NCBI RefSeq assembly: GCF_047302425.1
Contig: NZ_CP154855.1
Span: forward strand, 3,286,001 to 3,350,000
Direction of reading: 5' to 3'
Source of the DNA: Oceanitalea sp047302425
GTDB lineage: Bacteria; Actinomycetota; Actinomycetes; Actinomycetales; Actinomycetaceae
Length of the DNA stretch: 64,000 nt
Shown here: positions 46,895 to 55,713 of the stretch, piece after piece
Position numbering within the stretch: the first letter of the stretch is position 1
How the letters are laid out: each line of letters opens with the position of its first letter
Program-made: the position numbers and the translations under genes
The notes under the pieces: generated by a model
The model's database searches: none
Told to the model about the DNA's origin: nothing
What the model saw: only the letters and a program-made list of their open reading frames with translations

Positions 46895-48082
46895 GTGTCC
46901 GCCCGTACCCCTCGTCATGCCTCCGAGCAGCGCCGGCCCCGCCGCCTCGCCCGCGGCGCCGGCCTCGCCGCGCTGAGCGTCGCCCTGTTCGCCGGCAGCA
47001 GCTTCGGGCTCGCGTACAACGACTTCCAGACCAACATCGAGCGCCACGACATCAACGAGTACCTCGGTGAGCGCCCGACGGCGGACGGCGAGGAGCCGGC
47101 ACCGATCGACGCGGCCGCCGGCGAGGACATCAACATCGTCATCCTCGGCTCCGACACCCGCGAGGGTGAGGGCAACGAGGAGTTCGGCGCCCCCGAGGGC
47201 GGCGGCCAGCGCTCGGACACGACGATGCTCGCCCACATCTCGGCCGACCGGACGCGGGTGGAGATTGTCTCGATCCCCCGCGACGCCCTCGTCACGGTGC
47301 CCTCGTGCATGATGGCCGACGGCACGTGGACCGCGCCGCGCTACGACGCGATGTTCAACTCGGCGTTCTCCATCGGCGCCGGCGGCGGTGACCTCGGGAC
47401 GGCCGCCGCCTGCACGATGCGCACGATCGAGGAGCTGACCGGGGTCCTCCTCGACGACTTCGTCATCGTCGACTTCGCCGGCTTCATCAACGTCGTCAAC
47501 GCCCTCGGCGGGGTGCCGATGTGCATCCCCGAGCGGATCGACGACCCGCTCGCCGGGCTCCAGCTCGAGCCGGGCCAGCAGGTGCTCGACGGCCGCGACG
47601 CGCTCGGTTTCGCCCGCGCGCGGTACAACATCGGGAACGGCTCGGACATCGACCGCATCGGCCGCCAGCAGGAGCTCGTCGCGGCGATCGCGCGGGAGGC
47701 GCTGTCGAAGAACCTCCTCACCGACCTGCCCCAGCTCTACCGCTTCCTCGACTCGGCGACCCAGACGCTGACGACGGGCAGCCAGCTCGGCTCCATCCCC
47801 ACCCTGGCCGGGCTCGCGTACTCGCTGCGCGGCATCGACCTCGAGAGCATCGTCTTCGAGACAATGCCTTTCGACTGGGCCGGGCCCCGCGTGCGCCCCT
47901 CCGCAGAGGCGGAGGAGCTGTGGGCGGCGCTGCGCGCCGACCAGCCGATCGAGGGAGCACTCACCGCGACCGGTGAGGAGCCCACCGAGGAGCCGACCGA
48001 CGGCGGCACGGACGTGCCCGCCACCGAGGAGCCGCCCGTCACGACGGAGCCGGCGCCGACCCCGACGTCGATCTGCCCCTGA
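46895..48082 (+). CDS. LytR-CpsA-Psr family wall-polymer transferase
   Basis: A 395-residue LCP protein that transfers undecaprenyl-linked glycopolymers to peptidoglycan outside the membrane. One N-terminal helix (about 22-42, GLAALSVALFAGSSFGLAY) anchors it. The catalytic domain has VILGSDTREG, QRSDTTMLAHISA and SIPRDALVTVP (the Arg/Asp residues that bind the polyprenyl pyrophosphate), and GFARARYNIGNGSDIDRIGR near residue 240. The C-terminal 45 residues are Thr/Glu/Pro-rich and probably disordered. A second LCP gene follows, so they may attach different polymers. Confidence 0.9.
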   Translation: MSARTPRHASEQRRPRRLARGAGLAALSVALFAGSSFGLAYNDFQTNIERHDINEYLGERPTADGEEPAPIDAAAGEDINIVILGSDTREGEGNEEFGAPEGGGQRSDTTMLAHISADRTRVEIVSIPRDALVTVPSCMMADGTWTAPRYDAMFNSAFSIGAGGGDLGTAAACTMRTIEELTGVLLDDFVIVDFAGFINVVNALGGVPMCIPERIDDPLAGLQLEPGQQVLDGRDALGFARARYNIGNGSDIDRIGRQQELVAAIAREALSKNLLTDLPQLYRFLDSATQTLTTGSQLGSIPTLAGLAYSLRGIDLESIVFETMPFDWAGPRVRPSAEAEELWAALRADQPIEGALTATGEEPTEEPTDGGTDVPATEEPPVTTEPAPTPTSICP

Positions 48083-48113
48083 GCGCCTCCCACACGCACG
48101 GCAGCGGGCGCAC

Positions 48114-48146
48114 TACATTGGCCCAGCACGGACAGTCGGGAGTGAG
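48114..48146 (+). promoter_or_regulatory. promoter and ribosome site of the second LCP gene
   Basis: TACATT (48114-48119) would give a leader of about 20 nt with GGGAG 5 nt before ATG 48147, a contrast to the leaderless neighbour. Confidence 0.4.
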
Positions 48147-49430
48147 ATGAGTCAGGACGGACCTCGGGCGCGTGGACGCCGGCCGCGGCCGGAGGAACCA
48201 GCCATGCCCCCGAGCTTCGCGCCCGGCGGAGCGGCTCCCCGACCCGACCCCCGCGGCGCGCGCCCCGTCGGTCCCGGCGGCGCCACCCGGCCGACCACCG
48301 CTCCCGAGCGCCGCTCGATCCACGCCGGCCAGGAGGCGCCCGCCCAGCCGCAGGCACGGCCGCAGGCCCGGCCCCAGCAGGGCGCCGCGCCCCAGCGGCC
48401 GGCCGCCTACGCCCCCCGCTCCGAGCAGGGCCGCCCGGCCACTCCCACGCGCGAGCCGCAGCGGCAGCCGGCCGCGGTGCCCGCTCCCGCCCCGCGCAAG
48501 CGGCGCCGTCGCGGACGGGTGGTGGCCGCCGTCGTCGTCGTCCTGCTCGTCCTCGTCCTCGCCTGGCCGGTGGGGCTGCTGCTGTGGGCCAACGGGCGGA
48601 TCAACCACGTGAGCGCCCTGTCCGGCGCGGCGAACACGCCCGGCACGACCTACCTCCTCGCGGGCTCCGACTCGCGGGCCGACGGCGCCTCGCCCGACGG
48701 CACCGAGGGGCAGCGCTCGGACACGATCATGCTGCTCCACAAGCCCGAGTCGGGGCCGGCCGCGCTCGTCTCGCTGCCGCGCGACACCTACACCGAGATC
48801 CCCGGCCACGGGCCGGCGAAGCTCAACGCCGCGTACTCCCTCGGCGGGCCCGAGCTCCTCGTGGAGAGCGTCGAGGGGCTGACCGGCCTCACCGTGGACC
48901 ACTACGTCGAGGTCGGGATGGCGGGGGTGCGCGACGTCGTCGACGCCGTCGGCGGCATCGAGCTGTGCCTCGACTACGACGTCAACGACTGGCGCAGCAC
49001 GCTGGTCTGGGAGGCCGGCTGCCACCAGGCGGACGGCGAGACCGCCCTGGCCTTCGCGCGGATGCGCTACTCCGACCCCGAGGGCGACATCGGCCGCACC
49101 GAGCGGCAGCGGCAGATCGTCGCCTCGATCATCTCCACGATCTCCCAGCCGAGCACGCTGCTCGACCCGCGCGGCCACGTGGAGCTCATCGGCTCGGCGC
49201 TCGACGCGCTCGCCGTCGACGACGACACCGGCATCGTCGACCTCGGCCGCATGGCCCTGGCCTTCCGCTCCGCCACCGGCCCGGACGGGCTCATCGGCCC
49301 GCCCCCCATCGCGAGCTTCGACTACCGTCCCGGCAACGTCGGCTCGACCGTCCTCCTCGACCCCGACCGCGCGCCGGGCTTCTTCGAGCGGCTGGCCGTC
49401 GGCGAGCTCACGCCCGCCGACTTCGAGTAG
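48147..49430 (+). CDS. LytR-CpsA-Psr family protein with long disordered N-terminus
   Basis: A 427-residue LCP protein. About 115 cytoplasmic residues rich in Pro, Ala, Arg and Gln come first, then one membrane helix (about 125-146, VVAAVVVVLLVLVLAWPVGL). The catalytic domain follows with LAGSDSRADG, QRSDTIMLLH, SLPRDTYTEIPGHG and AFARMRYSDPEGDIGRTERQ. As in the preceding gene, the Asp/Arg positions for pyrophosphate binding are kept. The long N-terminus may be regulated by phosphorylation or bind cytoplasmic partners (inference). It probably attaches a wall glycopolymer. Confidence 0.88.
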   Translation: MSQDGPRARGRRPRPEEPAMPPSFAPGGAAPRPDPRGARPVGPGGATRPTTAPERRSIHAGQEAPAQPQARPQARPQQGAAPQRPAAYAPRSEQGRPATPTREPQRQPAAVPAPAPRKRRRRGRVVAAVVVVLLVLVLAWPVGLLLWANGRINHVSALSGAANTPGTTYLLAGSDSRADGASPDGTEGQRSDTIMLLHKPESGPAALVSLPRDTYTEIPGHGPAKLNAAYSLGGPELLVESVEGLTGLTVDHYVEVGMAGVRDVVDAVGGIELCLDYDVNDWRSTLVWEAGCHQADGETALAFARMRYSDPEGDIGRTERQRQIVASIISTISQPSTLLDPRGHVELIGSALDALAVDDDTGIVDLGRMALAFRSATGPDGLIGPPPIASFDYRPGNVGSTVLLDPDRAPGFFERLAVGELTPADFE

Positions 49431-49436
49431 CCGGTC

Positions 49437-49850
49437 TCAGCGGCGCAGGCGGGGGGCCTCGATCGCGGGGCAGGTGTCCATGACGACGTCGAGCCCGGCG
49501 TCCGTGGCGCGCCGGGCGGCGGCCTCGTCGACGACGCCGAGCTGGAGCCACACGGCCTTGGCACCCGCGGCGATCGCCTCGTCGACGACGGCGCCGGCGA
49601 GGGAGGAGTTGACGAAGACGTCGACGACGTCGATCTCGCCCGGCACGTCCGCGAGCCGCGCGTAGCCCTGCGCCCCGTGGACGGACTCCGCCCGCGGGTG
49701 CACGGGCACGATCTCCATGCCGAGCTCCTGGACGTAGGCGGCGACGCCGTACGCGGTGCGGGCCCGGTTGGCGGAGAGGCCGACGACGGCCCAGCGGCCC
49801 GGGGTGGTCAGCAGCCGCTCGATGACGGCGGGGTCGTTGCGGTGGCTCAT
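49437..49850 (-). CDS. CoA-binding domain protein
   Basis: A 137-residue single-domain protein of the CoA-binding (succinyl-CoA-synthetase alpha-like) family. RWAVVGLSANRARTAYGVAA is the nucleotide-binding loop, and MEIVPVHPRAESVHGAQGYA and DVVDVFVNSSLAG follow the usual order. KAVWLQLGVVDEAA and MDTCPAIE are typical of the small YccU-like members, whose function is poorly known. Start ATG 49850 is preferred because the upstream extension runs into repeat array IV. It is convergent with the LCP gene, 6 nt apart. Confidence 0.83.
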   Translation of the reverse strand: MSHRNDPAVIERLLTTPGRWAVVGLSANRARTAYGVAAYVQELGMEIVPVHPRAESVHGAQGYARLADVPGEIDVVDVFVNSSLAGAVVDEAIAAGAKAVWLQLGVVDEAAARRATDAGLDVVMDTCPAIEAPRLRR

Positions 49851-49914
49851 GCCCGGCGCAACGCGGATGCGCTCACCGTCATTCCACCCCCCCGGCGCTC
49901 CCGCGCCGCTCACG

Positions 49915-49957
49915 CGCCGACAGCAGAGTTGTTACGGGAACAACTCTGCTGTCGGCG
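49915..49957 (-). terminator. CCGCCGACAG repeat array IV: perfect 19-bp hairpin
   Basis: CGCCGACAGCAGAGTTGTT (49915-49933), a 5-nt loop and the exact complement (49939-49957) lie 29 nt beyond the galE stop. The arm tip AGAGTTGTT is unique to this copy and is matched in both arms. Confidence 0.88.
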
Positions 49958-49985
49958 AGGAGGGGGTCGGTGCGGGGGCGGGGAC

Positions 49986-50966
49986 TCAGCCGATGCGGCG
50001 GGGGCCGGCCTGCCAGGCCTCCCAGGCGCTGGCGATGATCTCGGGCAGTCCCTGCTGCGCCGTCCAGCCGAGCGCCTCGCCGATGCGGTCGGCCGAGGCC
50101 ACGAGGCGGGGCGGGTCGCCCGCCCGGCGCTCGGCGAGGTCGGCCGTGACGTCCAGACCCGAGACCCGGCCGATCTCCGCGACGACCTCCGCGACCGAGG
50201 CCCCCTGCCCGGTCCCGACGTTGAACACCGAGGCCGGGCGCTCGTCCCGCTCGAGGTAGTCGAGGGCCGCGAGGTGCGCGTGGGCGAGGTCGAGGACGTG
50301 GATGTAGTCCCGCACGCAGGTGCCGTCGGGCGTGGGGTAGTCGTTGCCGAAGATCGTCGGCCGCTGCCCGCGGGCGAGCCGGTCGAGGACCATCGGGACG
50401 AGGTTGAGGATCGCGGGGTCGCCGAGCTCGGGCCAGCCGGCACCGGCGACGTTGAAGTAGCGCAGGCTCGCCGAGCGCAGCCCCCAGGCGCGCTCGGCGT
50501 CGGCGATGAGCCACTCCCCCACGAGCTTCGTCTCGCCGTAGGGGTTGATGGGCCGGGTGGCGGTCTCCTCGGTGAGGAGGTCGACGTCGGGCATCCCGTA
50601 GACGGCCGCCGAGGAGGAGAAGATGAGCCGGTTCGCGCCGACCGCCTCCATGGCGGCGACGACGTTGGCCAGGCCCGTGATGTTCTGCTGGTAGTACCAG
50701 GCCGGGCGCTGCACCGACTCGCCCACCTGCTTGCGGGCGGCGAAGTGGATGACGCCGTCGACCTCGCGCTCGCGCATGACGAGCTCGAGGCGCTGCTGGG
50801 CGTCCCCGGCCGCGACGTCGAGCTCGACGAGCGTGGCCCCCCCGATGCGGTCCGCGCGCCCCGTCGACAGGTCGTCGACGACGACGACGTCCTCCCCTCG
50901 CTCCAGCAGGAGCCGGACGACGTGCGCGCCGATGTACCCGGCGCCGCCGGTGACCATGATGCTCAT
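49986..50966 (-). CDS. galE: UDP-glucose 4-epimerase
   Basis: A 326-residue NAD-dependent epimerase interconverting UDP-glucose and UDP-galactose (or the GlcNAc pair). MVTGGAGYIGAHVVRLLLER is the glycine-rich loop, IHFAARKQVGES and SSSAAVYG hold the family Ser, and YGETKLVGE the catalytic Tyr-x3-Lys. LRYFNVAGAG and DGTCVRDYIHVLDLA are typical GalE segments. TAACCT (50978-50973) lies exactly 6 nt before ATG 50966, so initiation is probably leaderless. It provides galactose donors for wall glycans. Array IV ends its transcript. Confidence 0.92.
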   Translation of the reverse strand: MSIMVTGGAGYIGAHVVRLLLERGEDVVVVDDLSTGRADRIGGATLVELDVAAGDAQQRLELVMREREVDGVIHFAARKQVGESVQRPAWYYQQNITGLANVVAAMEAVGANRLIFSSSAAVYGMPDVDLLTEETATRPINPYGETKLVGEWLIADAERAWGLRSASLRYFNVAGAGWPELGDPAILNLVPMVLDRLARGQRPTIFGNDYPTPDGTCVRDYIHVLDLAHAHLAALDYLERDERPASVFNVGTGQGASVAEVVAEIGRVSGLDVTADLAERRAGDPPRLVASADRIGEALGWTAQQGLPEIIASAWEAWQAGPRRIG

Positions 50967-50972
50967 GCGCTC

Positions 50973-50978
50973 AGGTTA
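50973..50978 (-). promoter_or_regulatory. -10 element of leaderless galE promoter
   Basis: TAACCT on the minus strand lies 6 nt before ATG 50966; the same hexamer and spacing occur at the class III cyclase gene (61320-61325). Confidence 0.5.
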
Positions 50979-51019
50979 CCGGATCCCGCCCGCGCTCTAC
51001 CAGATCCGAACAGCCTCGA

Positions 51020-51541
51020 TCAGGCGGAGAAGCCGGGCGTGTGCTGGCGGCTCGAGCGCAGCCGAGCGCCCTTGGCCTGCGCCTGCGCGCGCAGGTTCGC
51101 CTGGAAGGCCGCCATGCGCTCCCGCAGCTGGAGGTCCGCCTCGGTCGTGCCGGCGGCGAGGATGCGGGCGGCGAGCAGGCCGGCGTTGCGCGCCCCGCCG
51201 ATCGACACGGTCGCGACGGGCACGCCCGAGGGCATCTGGACGATCGACAGGAGGGAGTCCATCCCGTCGAGGTGCCGCAGCGGCACCGGCACCCCGATGA
51301 CCGGCAGCGGCGTGACCGCGGCGAGCATGCCGGGCAGGTGGGCGGCGCCGCCCGCACCGGCGATGACGACCCGCAGTCCGCGCGCGGCGGCGTCACGGCC
51401 GTAGGCGATCATGTCCTCCGGCATGCGGTGGGCAGAGACGACGTCGACCTCGTGCGTGACTCCGAGCTCCGCCAGCGCGTCCGCCGCGCCCTCCATGACG
51501 GGCCAGTCGGAGTCCGACCCCATGACGATCCCGACGTCCAT
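51020..51541 (-). CDS. purE: N5-carboxyaminoimidazole ribonucleotide mutase
   Basis: A 173-residue class I PurE that moves the carboxylate of N5-CAIR to give CAIR in purine synthesis. VGIVMGSDSDWPVMEGAADA binds substrate, VVSAHRMPEDMIAYG carries the catalytic His, and AGAGGAAHLPGMLAAVTPLP and GVPVATVSIGGARNAGLLAA are family blocks. Start ATG 51541 has GAGGGAG upstream and lies 17 nt after the purK stop, so the two form an operon. The last 15 residues are basic and not conserved. Confidence 0.95.
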   Translation of the reverse strand: MDVGIVMGSDSDWPVMEGAADALAELGVTHEVDVVSAHRMPEDMIAYGRDAAARGLRVVIAGAGGAAHLPGMLAAVTPLPVIGVPVPLRHLDGMDSLLSIVQMPSGVPVATVSIGGARNAGLLAARILAAGTTEADLQLRERMAAFQANLRAQAQAKGARLRSSRQHTPGFSA

Positions 51542-51558
51542 CCCGATCTCCCTCGCGC

Positions 51559-52716
51559 TCAGCGTGCCTGCGTGTCCTCGCCGCGCAGCAGCGCGACGGC
51601 GGTGCGTGCCTCGGCCCGGACGGACTCGAGGTCCTCACCGTAGACGGTGACGTGGCCGAGCTTGCGCCCGGGCCGCACCTCCTTGCCGTACAGCTCCACC
51701 CGCGCGCCCGGGCAGCGGGCCAGCACCTCGCCCAGCGCGGTCGACGGGTCCGCGAGCTCGCTGCCGAGGAGGTTGACCATGACGCTCACCGGCGCGCGCG
51801 GGTCCGTGGGGCCCAGCGGCAGGTCGAGCACGGCCCGCAGGTGCTGCTCGAACTGGCTCGTCGCGGCGCCGTCGATGGTCCAGTGGCCGGAGTTGTGGGG
51901 GCGCATCGCCAGCTCGTTGACGGCGATCCGCGACGTGCCGCCGTCGTCGTACTCGAACATCTCGACGGCGAGCACGCCGGTGACGTCGAGGCCCTCGGCG
52001 ATGCGGGTGGCGACGTCGACGGCGGCGGCCGCGAGGTCGGCGTCGAGCCCGGGGGCAGGGGCGAGGACCTCCGCGCACACGCCGTCGCGCTGGATGGTCT
52101 CGACGACGGGCCAGGCGCGCATCTCGCCGCTTGGGCGGCGCGCGACGAGGACGGCGAGCTCGCGGGTGAAGGGGACGCGCTCCTCCGCGAGCAGGGCGTC
52201 CTCGCCGGTGAGGGCGTCGAGCCAGTCGCCGGCGTCCTCGGCGGTGGCGACGACGCGCACGCCCTTGCCGTCGTAGCCGCCGCGGGCGGTCTTGACGACG
52301 ACGGGCCAGCCAGTGGCGTCACCGAAGGCGGTGAGCTCCTCGCGGGTGCGGACGGCGGCCCAGCGCGGGCACGGCACGCCGAGCTCGGTGAGGGCGGCGC
52401 GCATGACGATCTTGTCCTGGGCGTGGCGCAGCGCGTGCGGGCCGGGGCGTACGGCGACGCCCTCCGTCTCGAGCTGCCGGAGCAGCTCGCCGGGGACGTG
52501 CTCGTGCTCGAAGGTGAGCACCTGCGCGCCGGGGAGGATGCCGCGGACGGCGGCGTCGTCGTTGGCGCGGCCCACGGGGGCGTCGGGGACGACTTGCGCG
52601 GTCGATCCGTCCGGGGCCTCGACGAGCACCCGCAGGTGTACGTCGAGCCCGATCGCCGCCTGCTGCATCATGCGGGCCAGCTGCCCGCCTCCCACGACTG
52701 CCACGACTGCTGCCAC
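51559..52716 (-). CDS. purK: N5-carboxyaminoimidazole ribonucleotide synthase
   Basis: A 385-residue ATP-grasp enzyme converting AIR, ATP and bicarbonate to N5-CAIR, the substrate of PurE. VAVVGGGQLARMMQQAAIGL starts the pre-ATP-grasp domain, VVKTARGGYDGKGVRVV is the ATP loop, and VEMFEYDDGG, VNELAMRPHNSGHWTIDG and ATSQFEQHLRAVLDLPLG are PurK signatures. GTG 52716 is chosen because TAGGCT lies 8 nt upstream; the frame stays open to 53118, but that part is antisense to the gtrA gene. purK and gtrA starts are only 34 nt apart, back to back. Confidence 0.93.
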   Translation of the reverse strand: MAAVVAVVGGGQLARMMQQAAIGLDVHLRVLVEAPDGSTAQVVPDAPVGRANDDAAVRGILPGAQVLTFEHEHVPGELLRQLETEGVAVRPGPHALRHAQDKIVMRAALTELGVPCPRWAAVRTREELTAFGDATGWPVVVKTARGGYDGKGVRVVATAEDAGDWLDALTGEDALLAEERVPFTRELAVLVARRPSGEMRAWPVVETIQRDGVCAEVLAPAPGLDADLAAAAVDVATRIAEGLDVTGVLAVEMFEYDDGGTSRIAVNELAMRPHNSGHWTIDGAATSQFEQHLRAVLDLPLGPTDPRAPVSVMVNLLGSELADPSTALGEVLARCPGARVELYGKEVRPGRKLGHVTVYGEDLESVRAEARTAVALLRGEDTQAR

Positions 52717-52724
52717 GGTTGGCG

Positions 52725-52744
52725 AGCCTACTGCCCGGTAGGGT
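52725..52744. promoter_or_regulatory. back-to-back leaderless promoters of purK and gtrA
   Basis: Minus-strand TAGGCT (52730-52725) is 8 nt before purK GTG 52716, and plus-strand TAGGGT (52739-52744) is 6 nt before gtrA GTG 52751. The two -10 boxes are 8 nt apart, so each -35 region must lie within the other gene's coding start, and the two polymerases would compete. Confidence 0.55.
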
Positions 52745-52750
52745 GAGGAG

Positions 52751-53266
52751 GTGACCTCGTCCCACACCGCGGCGGAGCTGCCCACGGGCAGCGACGGGGA
52801 CCGCGAGGCCGTGGGCGCCCGCGCTGCCGCGGGTGCCAGGTGGCTGCGGTGGCGCCAGCGGGCGCTGGAGATGCTGCGGTTCGGGGCCGTCGGCGGGGTC
52901 GCGTTCGTCGTCGACGTCGGGCTGATGAACCTGCTGCGCTTCGGGCCCGGTGAGGTGCTCGGGGACAAGCCGCTGACGGCGAAGGTGCTCTCCGTCGTCG
53001 TCGCCACGCTCGTGTCGTGGCTGGGCAACCGGTACTGGGCCTTCGCGGCGTCCCGGCGGGAGGAGCGCGGGCGCGAGCTCGCGTGGTTCCTCCTCGTCAA
53101 CGCCGGCGGGATGCTCATCGCGGTCGGGACGCTGGGGGTCTCGCACTACGTCCTGGGCTTCACCTCACCGCTGGCGGACAACATCGCCGCGAACGGCGTC
53201 GGCCTCGCCCTCGGGACCCTGTTCCGCTACTTCTGCTACCGCCACGTCGTCTTCACCGCGCGGTAG
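52751..53266 (+). CDS. GtrA-family membrane protein
   Basis: A 171-residue protein with four membrane helices (about 41-60, 79-97, 110-130, 141-160) after a 35-residue charged N-terminus. LRFGAVGGVAFVVDVGLMNL, NRYWAFAASRREERGRELAW and LGTLFRYFCYRHVVFTAR match the GtrA family, whose members probably flip or present polyprenyl-linked sugars for surface glycosylation. A likely partner is the polyprenyl-type GT2 enzyme at 45753-46433. It ends at repeat array V. Confidence 0.87.
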   Translation: MTSSHTAAELPTGSDGDREAVGARAAAGARWLRWRQRALEMLRFGAVGGVAFVVDVGLMNLLRFGPGEVLGDKPLTAKVLSVVVATLVSWLGNRYWAFAASRREERGRELAWFLLVNAGGMLIAVGTLGVSHYVLGFTSPLADNIAANGVGLALGTLFRYFCYRHVVFTAR

Positions 53267-53280
53267 CCGAAACCCCACCC

Positions 53281-53547
53281 CCGCCGACGCACACTTACCG
53301 CCGACAGTACAGTTGCCGCCGAAAGTACAGTTGCCGCCGACAGCACAGTTGCCGCCGACAGCACAGTTGCCGCCGACAGCCGGATTCTCCGGGACGGGCA
53401 CTCCCGACGGCTGGGCGGGCGTCACCGTGGACGCATGCAGGAATCCCGCTCTCGGCGACAAGTGCACGCTCGGCGACAAGTGCACTCTCGGCGATAAGTG
53501 TGCTCTCGGCGACAAGTGTGCTGTCGGCGGTAACTGTACTGTCGGCG
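53281..53547. repeat. CCGCCGACAG repeat array V, giant nested palindrome
   Basis: Six direct copies start at 53281, 53298, 53316, 53334, 53352 and 53370. They face six inverted copies between about 53441 and 53547, mostly at 18-nt steps. The innermost pair carries CCGGATTC against GAATCC; outer pairs carry ACAGTTG-type against CAACTGT/ACTTGT-type tips. This fills the 301-base gap between the convergent gtrA and histidine kinase genes and could form a cruciform of about 100 bp or a bidirectional terminator. Nothing else is seen in the gap. Confidence 0.87.
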
Positions 53548-53567
53548 CGTGGGGGCCGCGGGGGCAG

Positions 53568-54890
53568 CTACCAGCGGCGGCGGCGGCGGCCCATGCTGAC
53601 GAGGGAGCCCTGCGGGAGGACGACGGCGGGGTCGAACGTCTTCGGGACCGCGGACAGGAAGATTGCGAAGACCGGCGGACGGCGCTGCGCGAGCTCCAGC
53701 CGTCCGCCGTCGGCGGCGACCAGATCGCGCGCCAGGGCGAGGCCGCGGCCGGTGCCCTTCCCGGCGGTGACGTAGCGCTCGAAGATGTCGGGGGCGAGGT
53801 CGTCGGACACGCCGGGCCCCTCGTCGGCGACCTCGATGACCACCCCGTGCTCGGAGGCCGAGGAGCGTGCGCTCACGGTCGTCGCGCCGGCGCCGTACTT
53901 GAGGGAGTTCTCCAGCAGCGTGGACAGCACCTGGGCGAGCGCACCGGGCGTCGCGAGGACCGCGAGGTCGCTGGACTCGGGCAGCACGAGCTCACGGCCG
54001 GCGGAGGCGAAGGTCGGCGCCCACTCCTCGGCCTGCTGGGCGAAGACGTCCTCGAGGCGCAGCGCCTCGGTCGTCCCGCCGCCCGCCTGGCGCGAGTTGC
54101 GCAGCAGGTCGTCGACGACGCCGGTGAGCCGCTCGACGAGCTCGAGGCTGATGCGCGCCTCCTCGGCGACGTCGTCGTCCGAGGCGATCGCCTGGATCTC
54201 CTCCAGCCGCATCGACAGCGCGGCCAGCGGCGTGCGCAGCTGGTGGGATGCGTCCGCGGCGAACTGGCGCTCGGCCGCGAGACGCCCGGCGAGGCGGTCG
54301 CCGGTGCGGGTGAGCTCGGCGGCGACGAGGTCGATCTCCTCGATGCCGGACCGGCGCAGGTGCGGCCGGACCTGGCCCGAGCCGATCTGCTCGGCGCTGG
54401 CCGCGAGGTAGATGAGCGGGGCGGCCAGCTTGCGCGCCTGGCGGCGCGCGACGAGCACGCTCACGCCCAGCGCGATGAGGGCGGCGACGACGACGAGCAC
54501 GACGACCTGCACGACCATCCACTGCACCTCGGCCGCGCGGACCTCCATCCGGACCGTCGCGCCGCTGGGGGTCGTCTCGACGGAGCGGATGACCCGCCCC
54601 TCGATCGGGTCACCGGCCGCGAACTGCCGCCCGAGCGCGTCCTGGACGACGATCCGCGCCCCGAGGTTGCTGTCCCCGCCGACCCACGGCGAGAGCATCG
54701 CGTCGTCGAGCTCCTCGTCGTTGGCGATGCGCCGCTCGACGGAGCGGGCGAGCGAGGACGCCCGCAGGTCGAGCGTCGCCCGCTCGGAGTCCCAGATCAT
54801 GAGCCCGCCGAAGACGGCGAGCGGCACCCCGAGGAGCAGGACCGCGACGGTGACCGCCACCAGCGTCATCGTCACTGCACGACGACGCAC
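53568..54890 (-). CDS. two-component sensor histidine kinase
   Basis: A 440-residue membrane kinase. Membrane helices lie at about 10-32 and 122-147, with an extracellular sensor of about 90 residues between them that matches no family I recognise. A HAMP-like linker (147-200) follows. The dimerisation domain has FAADASHQLRTPLAAL with phospho-acceptor His near residue 214, and the ATPase domain has LLENSLKYGAG (N box), EVADEGPGVSDD (G1) and GKGTGRGLALARDLV (G2). Start GTG 54890 lies 6 nt after the response regulator stop. The Pro/Arg-rich tail is unusual. The signal is unknown. Confidence 0.9.
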   Translation of the reverse strand: MRRRAVTMTLVAVTVAVLLLGVPLAVFGGLMIWDSERATLDLRASSLARSVERRIANDEELDDAMLSPWVGGDSNLGARIVVQDALGRQFAAGDPIEGRVIRSVETTPSGATVRMEVRAAEVQWMVVQVVVLVVVAALIALGVSVLVARRQARKLAAPLIYLAASAEQIGSGQVRPHLRRSGIEEIDLVAAELTRTGDRLAGRLAAERQFAADASHQLRTPLAALSMRLEEIQAIASDDDVAEEARISLELVERLTGVVDDLLRNSRQAGGGTTEALRLEDVFAQQAEEWAPTFASAGRELVLPESSDLAVLATPGALAQVLSTLLENSLKYGAGATTVSARSSASEHGVVIEVADEGPGVSDDLAPDIFERYVTAGKGTGRGLALARDLVAADGGRLELAQRRPPVFAIFLSAVPKTFDPAVVLPQGSLVSMGRRRRRW

Positions 54891-54896
54891 GCTGCC

Positions 54897-55583
<687 letters not shown>

Positions 55584-55589
55584 CCGGCC

Positions 55590-55595
55590 ATCGTA
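55590..55595 (-). promoter_or_regulatory. -10 element of leaderless response-regulator promoter
   Basis: TACGAT on the minus strand is 6 nt before GTG 55583. Confidence 0.5.
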
Positions 55596-55670
55596 AAGGG
55601 TTCTTCGAGACGGCGGGCCCGGTCCACACCGGCGCTTGACCCAGGCGGCGGCCCCGCCCGCGGACGCGGC

Positions 55671-55700
55671 GAGGCCCGCAGCCGCCCGGCTGCGGGCCTC
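55671..55700 (-). terminator. hairpin terminator of the third giant secreted protein gene
   Basis: GAGGCCCGCAGCCG (55671-55684) pairs with CGGCTGCGGGCCTC (55687-55700). It lies 14 nt beyond the stop at 55714 and shares GGCCCGCAGCC with the stem at 15056-15090. Confidence 0.8.
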
Positions 55701-55713
55701 ACCGCCCCCATGG

